Of a DNA stretch of 64,000 nucleotides, positions 35,667 to 44,259 are shown one piece after another. The notes under the pieces were generated by a model. The model saw nothing but the letters and a program-made list of their open reading frames with translations. It was not told the DNA's origin and searched no databases. The stretch's first letter is position 1, and each line of letters opens with the position of its first letter. Position numbers and translations under genes: made by a program. The DNA comes from Flavobacteriia bacterium (GTDB taxonomy: Bacteria > Bacteroidota > Bacteroidia > Flavobacteriales_D > Crocinitomicaceae): assembly GCA_947462925.1 (NCBI GenBank), contig CANHQP010000004.1, positions 20,335 to 84,334 on the forward strand. The letters are read 5' to 3'.

Positions 35667-38600
35667 ATGGGAACGACAAGAAAATATTGGAAAGGAATCG
35701 AGGAATTGAACGAAACACCTGAGTTTCTTCAAAGCAGAGATCAAGAATTTCCTCAGTCAATGTCAGTGGATGAATTTTTGGCAGATGAAAATTTAAAAGA
35801 GACTTCTACCGCTCGTAGAGATTTCTTGAAATTTTTAGGCTTCAGTGTTGCGGCAGCTACTGTTGCAGCTTGTGAAGCGCCTGTTACTAAAGCCATTCCT
35901 TACGTTATCAAACCTGAAAACGTAACTCCAGGTATGCCAACTTGGTACGCATCAACTTATTATGATGGTGTGTCTTACGCTAGTATCTTAGTTAAAACAA
36001 GAGAAGGTCGTCCTATCTTCATCAAAGGAAATAGAGACTATGGTTTTACGAAAGGAAGTGTAAATCCTCAAATAGTTGGTTCAGTATTGCCACTTTACGA
36101 TTCAGCTCGTTTGCAAAATCCTACAGTTTCAGGTGTTGAAAAAGCTGATTGGAAAGAAAGTATTGATAAGCCTATTAAAAATCAGTTAGCTCAAATCATT
36201 GCCAAAAAAGGTAAAGTTGTTTTGCTTTCTAACACAATTATTTCTCCGGTAACTCAAACTGCAATTGATGCATTGAAAACGAGAGTAAATGGTGGAGTAG
36301 CAGAAGCGACAAACTTTGAGCACATTCAATACGATGCAGTTTCATATGCTGGAATTAGAAAAGCGAACGAATTGTCTTTCGGATTGCCCATCATTCCGGA
36401 TTACGATTTCTCAAAAGCGAAAACAATTGTTTCAATTGGAGCCGATTTCTTAGGGTCTTGGTTGATTTCAAATGAATATCAAGTTCAGTATAGTGCAAGA
36501 AGAAATCCTGATAATGATTGGATGTCTAAGCATTTTCAATTTGAGTCTAATCTTTCTGTAACAGGTTCAAATGCCGATTATAGAGCAATGATCAAACCTT
36601 CTCAGCAAGCAAGTGTTTTAGCTTACTTGTTAGGAAAATTTGGTGTAAACACTGGGATTACTTCAAATTTAGACAAAGCTGCCACTGCAATTGCAAATGA
36701 AGCATATTCAGCTTTAAAGAAATCAAAAGGTGAATCTTTGGTAGTTGCATCTTCTAATAATAAAGCTGTTCAAATTTTAGTAAACAAATTGAATAGTGTT
36801 TTAGGAGCTTATACCCACACAATTAATTTAAACAATCCTGTAAACATGTTTGCATCGCAAGATGATAAATTGAACATGTTTGTAAATAATGTTATAGCTG
36901 GTAAAGGTCCAGATGCAGTTATTTTCCTAGGTGTAAATCCTGTTTATACACTTGCAAATGGTGATGCTTTTGCCAAAGGATTGAAAAGTATTGGTTTAAC
37001 TATTTCGACAGCTTCTTATGCTGATGAAACAGCAAGCCTATGTAAGTTTGTAGCACCTGATCATCATTCATTGGAGTCTTGGAATGACTTTAATCCAAAG
37101 ATGAATCATTATGCGATTGCTCAACCAACGATTCGTCCATTGCACAATACTGCGCAAGTTCAAGAATCTTTGATTATTTGGGCTGATGCAACAGATACCA
37201 AATCAAGAGGCGGAAAGGATTCTAAAGCTGTATACGATTTGATGAAAGCAAATTGGGAATTATTTGGTTTCCCAATGCAGACAAAGTATGTCGATTTTCA
37301 TACCTATTGGAACAAAGCTATTCATGATAGTTGTGCTGAAACGGTTGCTATTGCTCCTGTTGCAGTTCCTTTTAATGAATCAGCATTGTCTGGTTTAGCG
37401 TCGCAATTACCAACAAATAAGGGTATTGAGATTTCTTTGTACCAAAAAGCTGCTATTGGAACTGGAATTCAAGCAAACAATCCATGGTTGCAAGAAATGG
37501 CAGATCCAATTTCAAAAGTAACTTGGGACAATTACATAACCATGAATCCAACTCAAATGGAGGGCAAATATGCCACTACATTTGATCAAGAACACGGTTT
37601 GAATTTAGCGAAAGTTAAAGTTGGTAATGTTGAAATGATTTTGCCAGTTTATCCTTCACCAGGTCAAGCAATAGATACTGTTGGTATTGCCTTGGGTTAT
37701 GGAAGAGGTGCTAATGACGAGAATATTGGTAATGCTGCATTTCAAACAAAAGAATATGGTGGCTTTGCTACGGACGAAAAAGGGAATAGATTACCAATTG
37801 GTAAAAATGCTTTCCGTTTAGTTGATTTTGATAATGGAACTCTGACTTACGATATTTCTGGTTCTGTTGAAAAAGAAGGTACTGAATTGTACCCAATTGC
37901 AGCGACGCAAATTCATCATACTGTGATGGGTCGTCACTCAATTGTGAGAGAAACTACATTAGATATTTATAAAAATAGAGGTAAAGAAGCTTACAATCCA
38001 GCGCACATGATTGAAACTCATCATGGACCTGAGCCAGTAAGTAAATTTGACCTTTGGGACGCTCATCCAGTTGAAAAAATTGGACACCGATGGGGAATGA
38101 CAATTGATTTGTCTTCTTGTATTGGTTGTGGTTCGTGTTTGATTGCTTGTCAATCAGAGAACAATGTTCCTGTTGTAGGTAAAGACGAGGTTAGAAGAGG
38201 ACGTGAGATGGCTTGGTTGCGTATTGATCGTTACTATTCTTCTGATCAAGAAGCTACAATTGGTTCTAGGATTGATGCTGAGACTTTCAGTTTTGATGCT
38301 GCAGAACATCCAGTAGAAAATCCTAAAGTTGTTCACATGCCAATGATGTGTCAGCACTGTAATCACGCTTCTTGTGAAACAGTTTGTCCAGTGGCTGCAA
38401 CGACTCATAGTAATGAAGGATTGAATCAAATGACATACAACAGATGTATCGGTACTCGTTACTGTGCTAATAACTGTCCTTATAAAGTACGTCGTTTCAA
38501 CTGGTTCAATTATCCTTCATACAAGAAGTTTACGCAAGTGAATCCAGCTCAAGACGACTTAGGACGTATGGTATTGAATCCAGATGTTACTGTTCGTACA

Positions 38601-38954
38601 AGAGGTGTAATGGAAAAATGTTCTTTCTGTGTTCAGAAAATTCAAGCTGGTAAGTTGGTTGCTAAAAAAGAATCAAGACCTGTTATGGATGGTGATGTTA
38701 CAACTGCTTGTGCAGATGTTTGTCCAACACACGCAATTGTTGTGGGTGACTGGAATGACATTAAATCAATGGTTCGTAAAAGTTCAGAAGAAACACGTTC
38801 TTACCAAGTTTTAGAGGAAGTTGGTATGAAACCAAATGTTTGGTATAAGACTAAAGTTCGTAATGAGAAAAATACAGTTCTTGAATCAATTCAAATTGAA
38901 AAGAAAGAAGTTGCTCATACGGGTGAAGGTCACGGGAAAAAGGCACATCATTAA
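35667..38954 (+). CDS. actB: Alternative Complex III subunit ActB, molybdopterin-oxidoreductase-like iron-sulfur protein
   Basis: A 1095-residue protein. A Tat-type sequence ARRDFLKFLGFSVAAATVA lies near residue 49, embedded after an N-terminal extension as in other Tat-variant ACIII subunits. Residues about 80-780 resemble the molybdopterin oxidoreductase fold, which in ACIII contains no molybdenum cofactor. Residues about 810-1045 hold four clusters' worth of Cys: CIGCGSCLIACQ, CQHCNHASCETVCP, CIGTRYCANNCPYKVRRFNW and CSFCVQKI with CADVCP. ActB relays electrons between the membrane quinol site (ActC) and the haems. The C-terminus is His-rich. Confidence 0.95.
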   Translation: MGTTRKYWKGIEELNETPEFLQSRDQEFPQSMSVDEFLADENLKETSTARRDFLKFLGFSVAAATVAACEAPVTKAIPYVIKPENVTPGMPTWYASTYYDGVSYASILVKTREGRPIFIKGNRDYGFTKGSVNPQIVGSVLPLYDSARLQNPTVSGVEKADWKESIDKPIKNQLAQIIAKKGKVVLLSNTIISPVTQTAIDALKTRVNGGVAEATNFEHIQYDAVSYAGIRKANELSFGLPIIPDYDFSKAKTIVSIGADFLGSWLISNEYQVQYSARRNPDNDWMSKHFQFESNLSVTGSNADYRAMIKPSQQASVLAYLLGKFGVNTGITSNLDKAATAIANEAYSALKKSKGESLVVASSNNKAVQILVNKLNSVLGAYTHTINLNNPVNMFASQDDKLNMFVNNVIAGKGPDAVIFLGVNPVYTLANGDAFAKGLKSIGLTISTASYADETASLCKFVAPDHHSLESWNDFNPKMNHYAIAQPTIRPLHNTAQVQESLIIWADATDTKSRGGKDSKAVYDLMKANWELFGFPMQTKYVDFHTYWNKAIHDSCAETVAIAPVAVPFNESALSGLASQLPTNKGIEISLYQKAAIGTGIQANNPWLQEMADPISKVTWDNYITMNPTQMEGKYATTFDQEHGLNLAKVKVGNVEMILPVYPSPGQAIDTVGIALGYGRGANDENIGNAAFQTKEYGGFATDEKGNRLPIGKNAFRLVDFDNGTLTYDISGSVEKEGTELYPIAATQIHHTVMGRHSIVRETTLDIYKNRGKEAYNPAHMIETHHGPEPVSKFDLWDAHPVEKIGHRWGMTIDLSSCIGCGSCLIACQSENNVPVVGKDEVRRGREMAWLRIDRYYSSDQEATIGSRIDAETFSFDAAEHPVENPKVVHMPMMCQHCNHASCETVCPVAATTHSNEGLNQMTYNRCIGTRYCANNCPYKVRRFNWFNYPSYKKFTQVNPAQDDLGRMVLNPDVTVRTRGVMEKCSFCVQKIQAGKLVAKKESRPVMDGDVTTACADVCPTHAIVVGDWNDIKSMVRKSSEETRSYQVLEEVGMKPNVWYKTKVRNEKNTVLESIQIEKKEVAHTGEGHGKKAHH

Positions 38955-38974
38955 TCGCAATAAATTAGATTGTA

Positions 38975-40399
38975 ATGCATAAGGAAGCAGCAATAAGAGA
39001 ACCTCTGATTTTAGGTCACAAAACGTACCATGATATTACTCAGGACGTTTGCAAACCAATTGAAGACAAGGCGCCACGCATGTGGTACATACTTTTCGCT
39101 ATTGCCCTGATTATCGGGTTGTACGGTGTAGGAAGTATTATGTATCTTTTGGGTACAGGTATTGGAACATGGGGATTAAATAAAACCATTGGATGGGCTT
39201 GGGATATTACCAATTTCGTTTGGTGGGTAGGTATCGGTCATGCTGGTACATTAATCTCAGCAGTATTGTTATTGTTCAGACAAAAATGGAGAATGGCAAT
39301 TAACCGCTCTGCAGAAGCTATGACAATTTTTGCTGTATTTATGGCGGGATTGTTTCCATTGATTCACATGGGACGTTTATGGTTAGCTTATTGGGTACTT
39401 CCATTGCCAAATCAATTTGGATCATTGTGGGTAAACTTTAACTCTCCTTTATTATGGGACGTATTTGCAATTTCTACTTACCTTTCTGTATCAGTTGTTT
39501 TCTGGTACATTGGTTTGATTCCTGATTTTGCAACATTGCGTGACAGAGTAAAAAGACCTATCCCAAAGAGAATGTATTCTATTTTATCTTTTGGTTGGTC
39601 AGGAAGAGCTAAACAATGGAATCGTTTTGAGCTAGTTTCTTTGGTTTTAGCAGGTGTGGCTACACCACTTGTATTCTCTGTTCACTCGATTGTATCATTT
39701 GACTTTGCTACATCAGTGATACCTGGATGGCATACTACCATTTTCCCTCCATATTTCGTGGCTGGAGCCGTTTTCTCAGGATTTGCAATGGTTCAAACGT
39801 TAATGCTTGTGATGAGAAAAGCTATGAGATTAGAAGCTTACATTCATACTCGCCACGTAGAATATATGAACATTGTGATCATGGTAACAGGTTCAATTGT
39901 TGGTACTGCATATATTACAGAGCTATTTATTTCTTGGTATTCTGGTGTAGAGTATGAAGCTTATGCTTTCATAAATCGTGCAACTGGACCATATTGGTGG
40001 GCTTATTGGGCAATGATGACTTGCAACGTAATTTCTCCTCAATTAATGTGGATTAGACCTTTGAGAAGAAGTATGATTTTCACATTCATTATTTCTATTG
40101 TTGTAAATATCGGAATGTGGTTTGAGCGTTATGTAATTATTGTGACTTCAATTCATAGAGATTACTTGCCATCTTCATGGAGTATGCATTACCCAAGTCA
40201 TATTGATTTAGGTGTTTATGTTGGAACAATTGGTTTGTTCTTTGTGTTTTTCTTATTGTTTGCTCGATTCTTCCCGGTTTTACCAATTGCTGAGTTGAAA
40301 ACAATTTTGAAATCATCAGGTGAATCATACAAAAATGCTCCTGATACGCATCATGGACATGATGATCATAGTGAAACAGAAAATAATAACAATCATTAA
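38975..40399 (+). CDS. actC: Alternative Complex III subunit ActC (NrfD/PsrC-like quinol-binding membrane protein)
   Basis: A 474-residue protein with about ten transmembrane helices. KTIGWAWDITNFVWWVGIGH, GTLISAVLLLFRQKWR and the later SVHSIVSFDFATSVIPGWHT are typical of NrfD/PsrC subunits, which bind menaquinol at the membrane surface near the iron-sulfur subunit. The C-terminal tail is His/Asp-rich and soluble. It lies 20 bp after actB and 8 bp before actD. Confidence 0.95.
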   Translation: MHKEAAIREPLILGHKTYHDITQDVCKPIEDKAPRMWYILFAIALIIGLYGVGSIMYLLGTGIGTWGLNKTIGWAWDITNFVWWVGIGHAGTLISAVLLLFRQKWRMAINRSAEAMTIFAVFMAGLFPLIHMGRLWLAYWVLPLPNQFGSLWVNFNSPLLWDVFAISTYLSVSVVFWYIGLIPDFATLRDRVKRPIPKRMYSILSFGWSGRAKQWNRFELVSLVLAGVATPLVFSVHSIVSFDFATSVIPGWHTTIFPPYFVAGAVFSGFAMVQTLMLVMRKAMRLEAYIHTRHVEYMNIVIMVTGSIVGTAYITELFISWYSGVEYEAYAFINRATGPYWWAYWAMMTCNVISPQLMWIRPLRRSMIFTFIISIVVNIGMWFERYVIIVTSIHRDYLPSSWSMHYPSHIDLGVYVGTIGLFFVFFLLFARFFPVLPIAELKTILKSSGESYKNAPDTHHGHDDHSETENNNNH

Positions 40400-40407
40400 T
40401 TAGGATC

Positions 40408-40944
40408 ATGGCAGATAAAATTATATATGCAATGTACGACGATGACGATGTGCTAAAAGATGGTGCAAAGAAATTGGTCGCAAAGGGTATTAAAGTAGCA
40501 GAGGTTTTCTCTCCTTTCCCAATCCACGGAATTGATCCAATCATTGGTGTTAAGAACACAAGATTAGGAATCATGGCTTTTATTTATGGTTTGACAGGTT
40601 TAATGTTAGCTACTCTTGGAATGAGATTTTTCATGATTACAGACTGGCCGATGAATATTGGTGGAAAACCAAATGAATCATATCTAGATAATATGTTGGC
40701 TTTCGTTCCAGTTACTTTTGAGTTTACCGTTTTGTGCGCAGCTCACGGAATGGCGTTGACTTATTTCCTAAGAAATAAAACTTTGCCAGGTTTACCAGCT
40801 TCTAATCCAGATCCTAGAACCACGGATGACAAGTTCGTAATGGAGTTAAGATTGTCACAAAATTCTCAGTTTACAGAAACTGAATTGCATGATTTGTTGA
40901 AATCTACAGGAATAGTTGAATTAGATCAAAGAGACGTAAAATAG
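40408..40944 (+). CDS. actD: Alternative Complex III subunit ActD (DUF3341-type)
   Basis: A 178-residue protein. MADKIIYAMYDDDDVLKDGA and VAEVFSPFPIHGIDPIIGV match the N-terminal domain of ActD. Two transmembrane helices follow (IMAFIYGLTGLMLATLGM and FEFTVLCAAHGMALTYFL), then a short soluble tail. The subunit has no cofactor and is thought to have a structural role next to ActC. Confidence 0.93.
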   Translation: MADKIIYAMYDDDDVLKDGAKKLVAKGIKVAEVFSPFPIHGIDPIIGVKNTRLGIMAFIYGLTGLMLATLGMRFFMITDWPMNIGGKPNESYLDNMLAFVPVTFEFTVLCAAHGMALTYFLRNKTLPGLPASNPDPRTTDDKFVMELRLSQNSQFTETELHDLLKSTGIVELDQRDVK

Positions 40945-40967
40945 TCAAACGATAATTTATCAGTACG

Positions 40968-41723
40968 ATGAATAAAATTTTTAAAGCAATAGCAAGTATA
41001 TCAGGAGTTGCAGTATTAGGTCTAATATTTGGATCTTGCTCATCAAATCCAGATAGTGCAGGATTGGAATACATGCCTGACATGTATCGTTCACCTGCTA
41101 TTGAGCCATATGTTGATTATGGTGAAGTGAAAGGAAGTTTAGATGTTTCTAAAACACTAAAAATCTCTGCACTTGTTCCACCAATGAGAACAATTCCATA
41201 CCATGGAACAAACGAGGAGGACGTGTTAATGCTTTTACCATACCACAGGTTGCCAAATGCATTATTTGCTAAAACTCATGGATATTATGGTTGGGATTTC
41301 ACAGCTAATAATGAAATGGATTATGAGTATTTACAATCTGCCGCAGATGTAAACCCTTATAAAATTACTGCTGATAATGCGGAACAAATTTTTGCAAAGG
41401 GTAAAGAACTTTACACTTCAAATTGTTTGCATTGCCATGGTGAAAAAGGAGATGGTAATGGTCCAATGGTTACAGCTGGTTCTTATGTTGGGGCTGCCAA
41501 TTTAGGTGGTTTGACAATTGCTGAAGGCCAGATGTTTTACTCTATCTATTATGGTAGAAATGCAATGGGTGGACATGCTTCCATGTTAAATAAGAAAGAA
41601 ATTTGGACACTAGTTCACTACATTCACAAATTTCAAAATCCTTCTTATGGTACGTTTGATGAGAAAGGTTTACCTGTAAGTGCTGCTGCTGCAGTAGTTG
41701 CAGATACAACTGTTAAAATGTAA
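40968..41723 (+). CDS. actE: Alternative Complex III subunit ActE, monohaem cytochrome c lipoprotein
   Basis: A 251-residue protein. The signal peptide ends in a lipobox-like LIFGSC (Cys24), so it is probably lipid-anchored. One haem c site, CLHCHGEKGDGNGPM, is near residue 155, and a Met ligand candidate is in GRNAMGGHASML. It fits ActE, the exit-side cytochrome of ACIII. The last 26 bp could also be read as an earlier start for actF, but actF is better begun at 41749. Confidence 0.93.
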   Translation: MNKIFKAIASISGVAVLGLIFGSCSSNPDSAGLEYMPDMYRSPAIEPYVDYGEVKGSLDVSKTLKISALVPPMRTIPYHGTNEEDVLMLLPYHRLPNALFAKTHGYYGWDFTANNEMDYEYLQSAADVNPYKITADNAEQIFAKGKELYTSNCLHCHGEKGDGNGPMVTAGSYVGAANLGGLTIAEGQMFYSIYYGRNAMGGHASMLNKKEIWTLVHYIHKFQNPSYGTFDEKGLPVSAAAAVVADTTVKM

Positions 41724-41748
41724 TTATTCAATTAGTAAAAATAGAACA

Positions 41749-42948
41749 ATGGAATTCAAAATAACAAAAAAAGCGAATCTATTAACAATGTTTTTGATTG
41801 TTTTTGGAATTGTCTTTACTGGTATCGGAGTTATAGTTGAAACGACTTTCCATCACCATGGAGAGCATTTGGGTCAGCGTATCTCTGGAAACTTATTAAT
41901 TGATAGTTTTTTCTTCTTTGCTATTGGTTTGGGTGCATTATTTTTTCTTGCACTTCAATATGCTACTGAAACAGGTTGGTATGCTTCGGTTAAAAGAATC
42001 ATTGAAGCTGTTGCTGGGTTTTTACCTGTTGGCGTTGGTTTATTAATTGTTGCTTTATTGACAATTACTATTCAACAAGGAGCTCACATTTATGTGTGGA
42101 TGGATCCTCAAACGGTTGCTCATGATGAATTAATCCAAGGTAAAAGTGCTTATTTGAATATTCCTTTTTTCTGGATTAGAACATTGGTTTACTTAGGTAC
42201 ATATCTACTTTTTTGGAGAGGTTTTAAGACTCGTTCTTTACTTGAAGATCAAGTAGGAGGTACTGATATTCACTTTAAAAACTATAAAAAAGCGGCGTTG
42301 TTCCTAGTATTCTTTGCTGTTTTTAGTTCTACTTCTTCTTGGGATTGGATTATGTCTATCGATGTACACTGGTTCTCTACTTTGTTTGGTTGGTATGTAT
42401 TTGCTGGAATGTGGTGTTCTACAATGATTGTGCTTGTTACATTGACATTGTACCTTAAGAAAAAAGGTTATTTGCCAAATGTTAATGAAAGCCATATTCA
42501 TGATTTGGGTAAATGGACGTTTGCAACTAGTTTCTTGTGGTCTTATTTGTGGTTCTCTCAATTTATGTTGATTTGGTACGCAAATATTCCTGAGGAGACT
42601 ACGTATCACTTAACAAGAATAAAGGATTTTAAGTTCTTGTATTTCGGAATGTTCATTATCAATTTTGCCTTCCCTATGTTACTTTTGATGTCAAGAGACG
42701 CAAAAAGACATGCTGGTGTGTTGACATTTGTGGGAATGGTTGTACTTTTCGGGCACTGGGTTGATGTTTACATCATGGTGATGGCTGGTTCTATGGGTGG
42801 AAGTGCATACATTGGTTTTATGGAAATTGGACTGATGCTTTTAGTACTTGGTATTTTTATTAAAGTAGTTTTAACTAACTTATCTAAAGCGCCGCTTACT
42901 GTTAAGAACCATCCATTCTTGGACGAAAGTATTCATCACGAAATATAA
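41749..42948 (+). CDS. actF: Alternative Complex III subunit ActF (NrfD-like membrane protein)
   Basis: 399 residues from ATG 41749 (MEFKITKKANLLTM); the 17 codons upstream would overlap actE and add a soluble stretch not expected in the family. About ten transmembrane helices are seen, with SSTSSWDWIMSIDVHWFSTL and YVFAGMWCSTMIVLVTLTLY matching ActF. ActF is the second membrane core, a homologue of ActC that does not itself bind quinol as far as is known. The gene is 34 bp before coxB. Confidence 0.92.
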   Translation: MEFKITKKANLLTMFLIVFGIVFTGIGVIVETTFHHHGEHLGQRISGNLLIDSFFFFAIGLGALFFLALQYATETGWYASVKRIIEAVAGFLPVGVGLLIVALLTITIQQGAHIYVWMDPQTVAHDELIQGKSAYLNIPFFWIRTLVYLGTYLLFWRGFKTRSLLEDQVGGTDIHFKNYKKAALFLVFFAVFSSTSSWDWIMSIDVHWFSTLFGWYVFAGMWCSTMIVLVTLTLYLKKKGYLPNVNESHIHDLGKWTFATSFLWSYLWFSQFMLIWYANIPEETTYHLTRIKDFKFLYFGMFIINFAFPMLLLMSRDAKRHAGVLTFVGMVVLFGHWVDVYIMVMAGSMGGSAYIGFMEIGLMLLVLGIFIKVVLTNLSKAPLTVKNHPFLDESIHHEI

Positions 42949-42982
42949 TTTATATTATTTTATCATTGATTAATTTATAGAC

Positions 42983-44230
42983 ATGAGTTTTAAATTAGTA
43001 ACATTAGTAGTAATCGTTTTGGGAGCTATCGCTATTGCCCAATTAGTAAGATTATACGAACATTCTTCCAAATTAAGAAATCGTCGTGAAGAGGATATTC
43101 CTAACAGAGACAATAAATTGAATGCAAACATGATGTTGACATTCGTTATTCTTTTGTTTGGTGGTTTTATTTGGTTGATGTCTACCTACGGTTTTACAGG
43201 CCGTGGAGAAGCTGCTTCCGAGCACGGGAAAACATACGATTGGTTATTGAATATTAACTTGGCATTGATTGTTGTAGTGTTCTTCTTAACTAATTTTTTA
43301 TTGTTTTTCTTTTCTTTCAAATATGTTAGAAAACCTGGTGTAAAAGCATATTTTTATCCTCACAACAACAAACTTGAGTTGATTTGGACTGTTGTTCCTG
43401 CGATTGTATTAGCTTTCATTATCATTCTTGGTTTGAAAACTTGGAACGGTATTACTTCGGATGCTTCAAAAGAAGCAGTTAGAGTTGAGTTGTTTTCTGA
43501 ACAATTTAAATGGACTGCTAGGTACTCTGGAAATGACAACAAATTAGGTTATTTTGATTACAAGTTAACAACTGACAAAAACCAATTGGCTCTTTTGACA
43601 ACAGCTACACTTGACTCAGCAATAAGATTGATGGAGGTTGGTAGCAATGATGGAACAATTTTGGGAATCAAGTTGCTCGAAGAAAAATTGAATAACCCAA
43701 GAAACATCTTTATTCCTAAAGATAGAGTGAAGATGGAGGATGATTTAGATAGAAAAACTCGTTTATTGAGATTACTTTATCAAATGAAGGCCCGTCATAA
43801 TTCAAATTTGGACGCAAGAGCATATGATGATGTAATTGAAGCTGATACATTACACTTGGTGAAAAATCAAGACTATGAGTTTAATTTTAGAGCAAAGGAT
43901 GTTATTCACTCTGCATATTTCCCTCATTTTAGAGCTCAAATTAATACAGTACCTGGTTTAACTACTCGATTTAAGTTTAAGCCTACCATCACTACTTCTG
44001 AAATGAAGAAAAAAATGAACAATCCTGACTTTAATTTTGTCTTGATGTGTAACAAGATTTGTGGTGGTGCTCATTATAAAATGAAAATGATTGTGGTTGT
44101 TGAAACACCATCTTCTTATAAAAAGTGGATGAAAACCAAGAAGACTTTTAAAGATGAATATTTAGCTGCTCCAGCTCCTGCAACTACTGCAGAAGCAACA
44201 GCTGATACTTTAGTAGTTGCAGTTAATTAG
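42983..44230 (+). CDS. coxB: Cytochrome c oxidase subunit II with CuA site
   Basis: A 415-residue protein with three N-terminal hydrophobic segments, one more than the usual two. The KAYFYPHNNKLELIWTVVPA stretch leads into the second canonical helix. The CuA site is CNKICGGAHYKM, with the first His ligand in DVIHSAYFPHFRAQ. The usual Glu of CSExCG is Lys here; that ligand acts through its main chain, so copper binding should survive. About 90 residues, rich in charge (RKTRLLRLLYQMKARHNSNL), are inserted between two strands of the cupredoxin domain. The C-terminal tail is Ala/Thr-rich. Confidence 0.94.
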   Translation: MSFKLVTLVVIVLGAIAIAQLVRLYEHSSKLRNRREEDIPNRDNKLNANMMLTFVILLFGGFIWLMSTYGFTGRGEAASEHGKTYDWLLNINLALIVVVFFLTNFLLFFFSFKYVRKPGVKAYFYPHNNKLELIWTVVPAIVLAFIIILGLKTWNGITSDASKEAVRVELFSEQFKWTARYSGNDNKLGYFDYKLTTDKNQLALLTTATLDSAIRLMEVGSNDGTILGIKLLEEKLNNPRNIFIPKDRVKMEDDLDRKTRLLRLLYQMKARHNSNLDARAYDDVIEADTLHLVKNQDYEFNFRAKDVIHSAYFPHFRAQINTVPGLTTRFKFKPTITTSEMKKKMNNPDFNFVLMCNKICGGAHYKMKMIVVVETPSSYKKWMKTKKTFKDEYLAAPAPATTAEATADTLVVAVN

Positions 44231-44259
44231 TAGAAATTATCAATATAAATTAGTATAAA

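Noticed and set aside
35667..38954. A catalytic molybdenum enzyme
   Set aside because: The fold resembles molybdopterin oxidoreductases, but the context and Fe-S pattern match ActB of Alternative Complex III, which lacks the cofactor.
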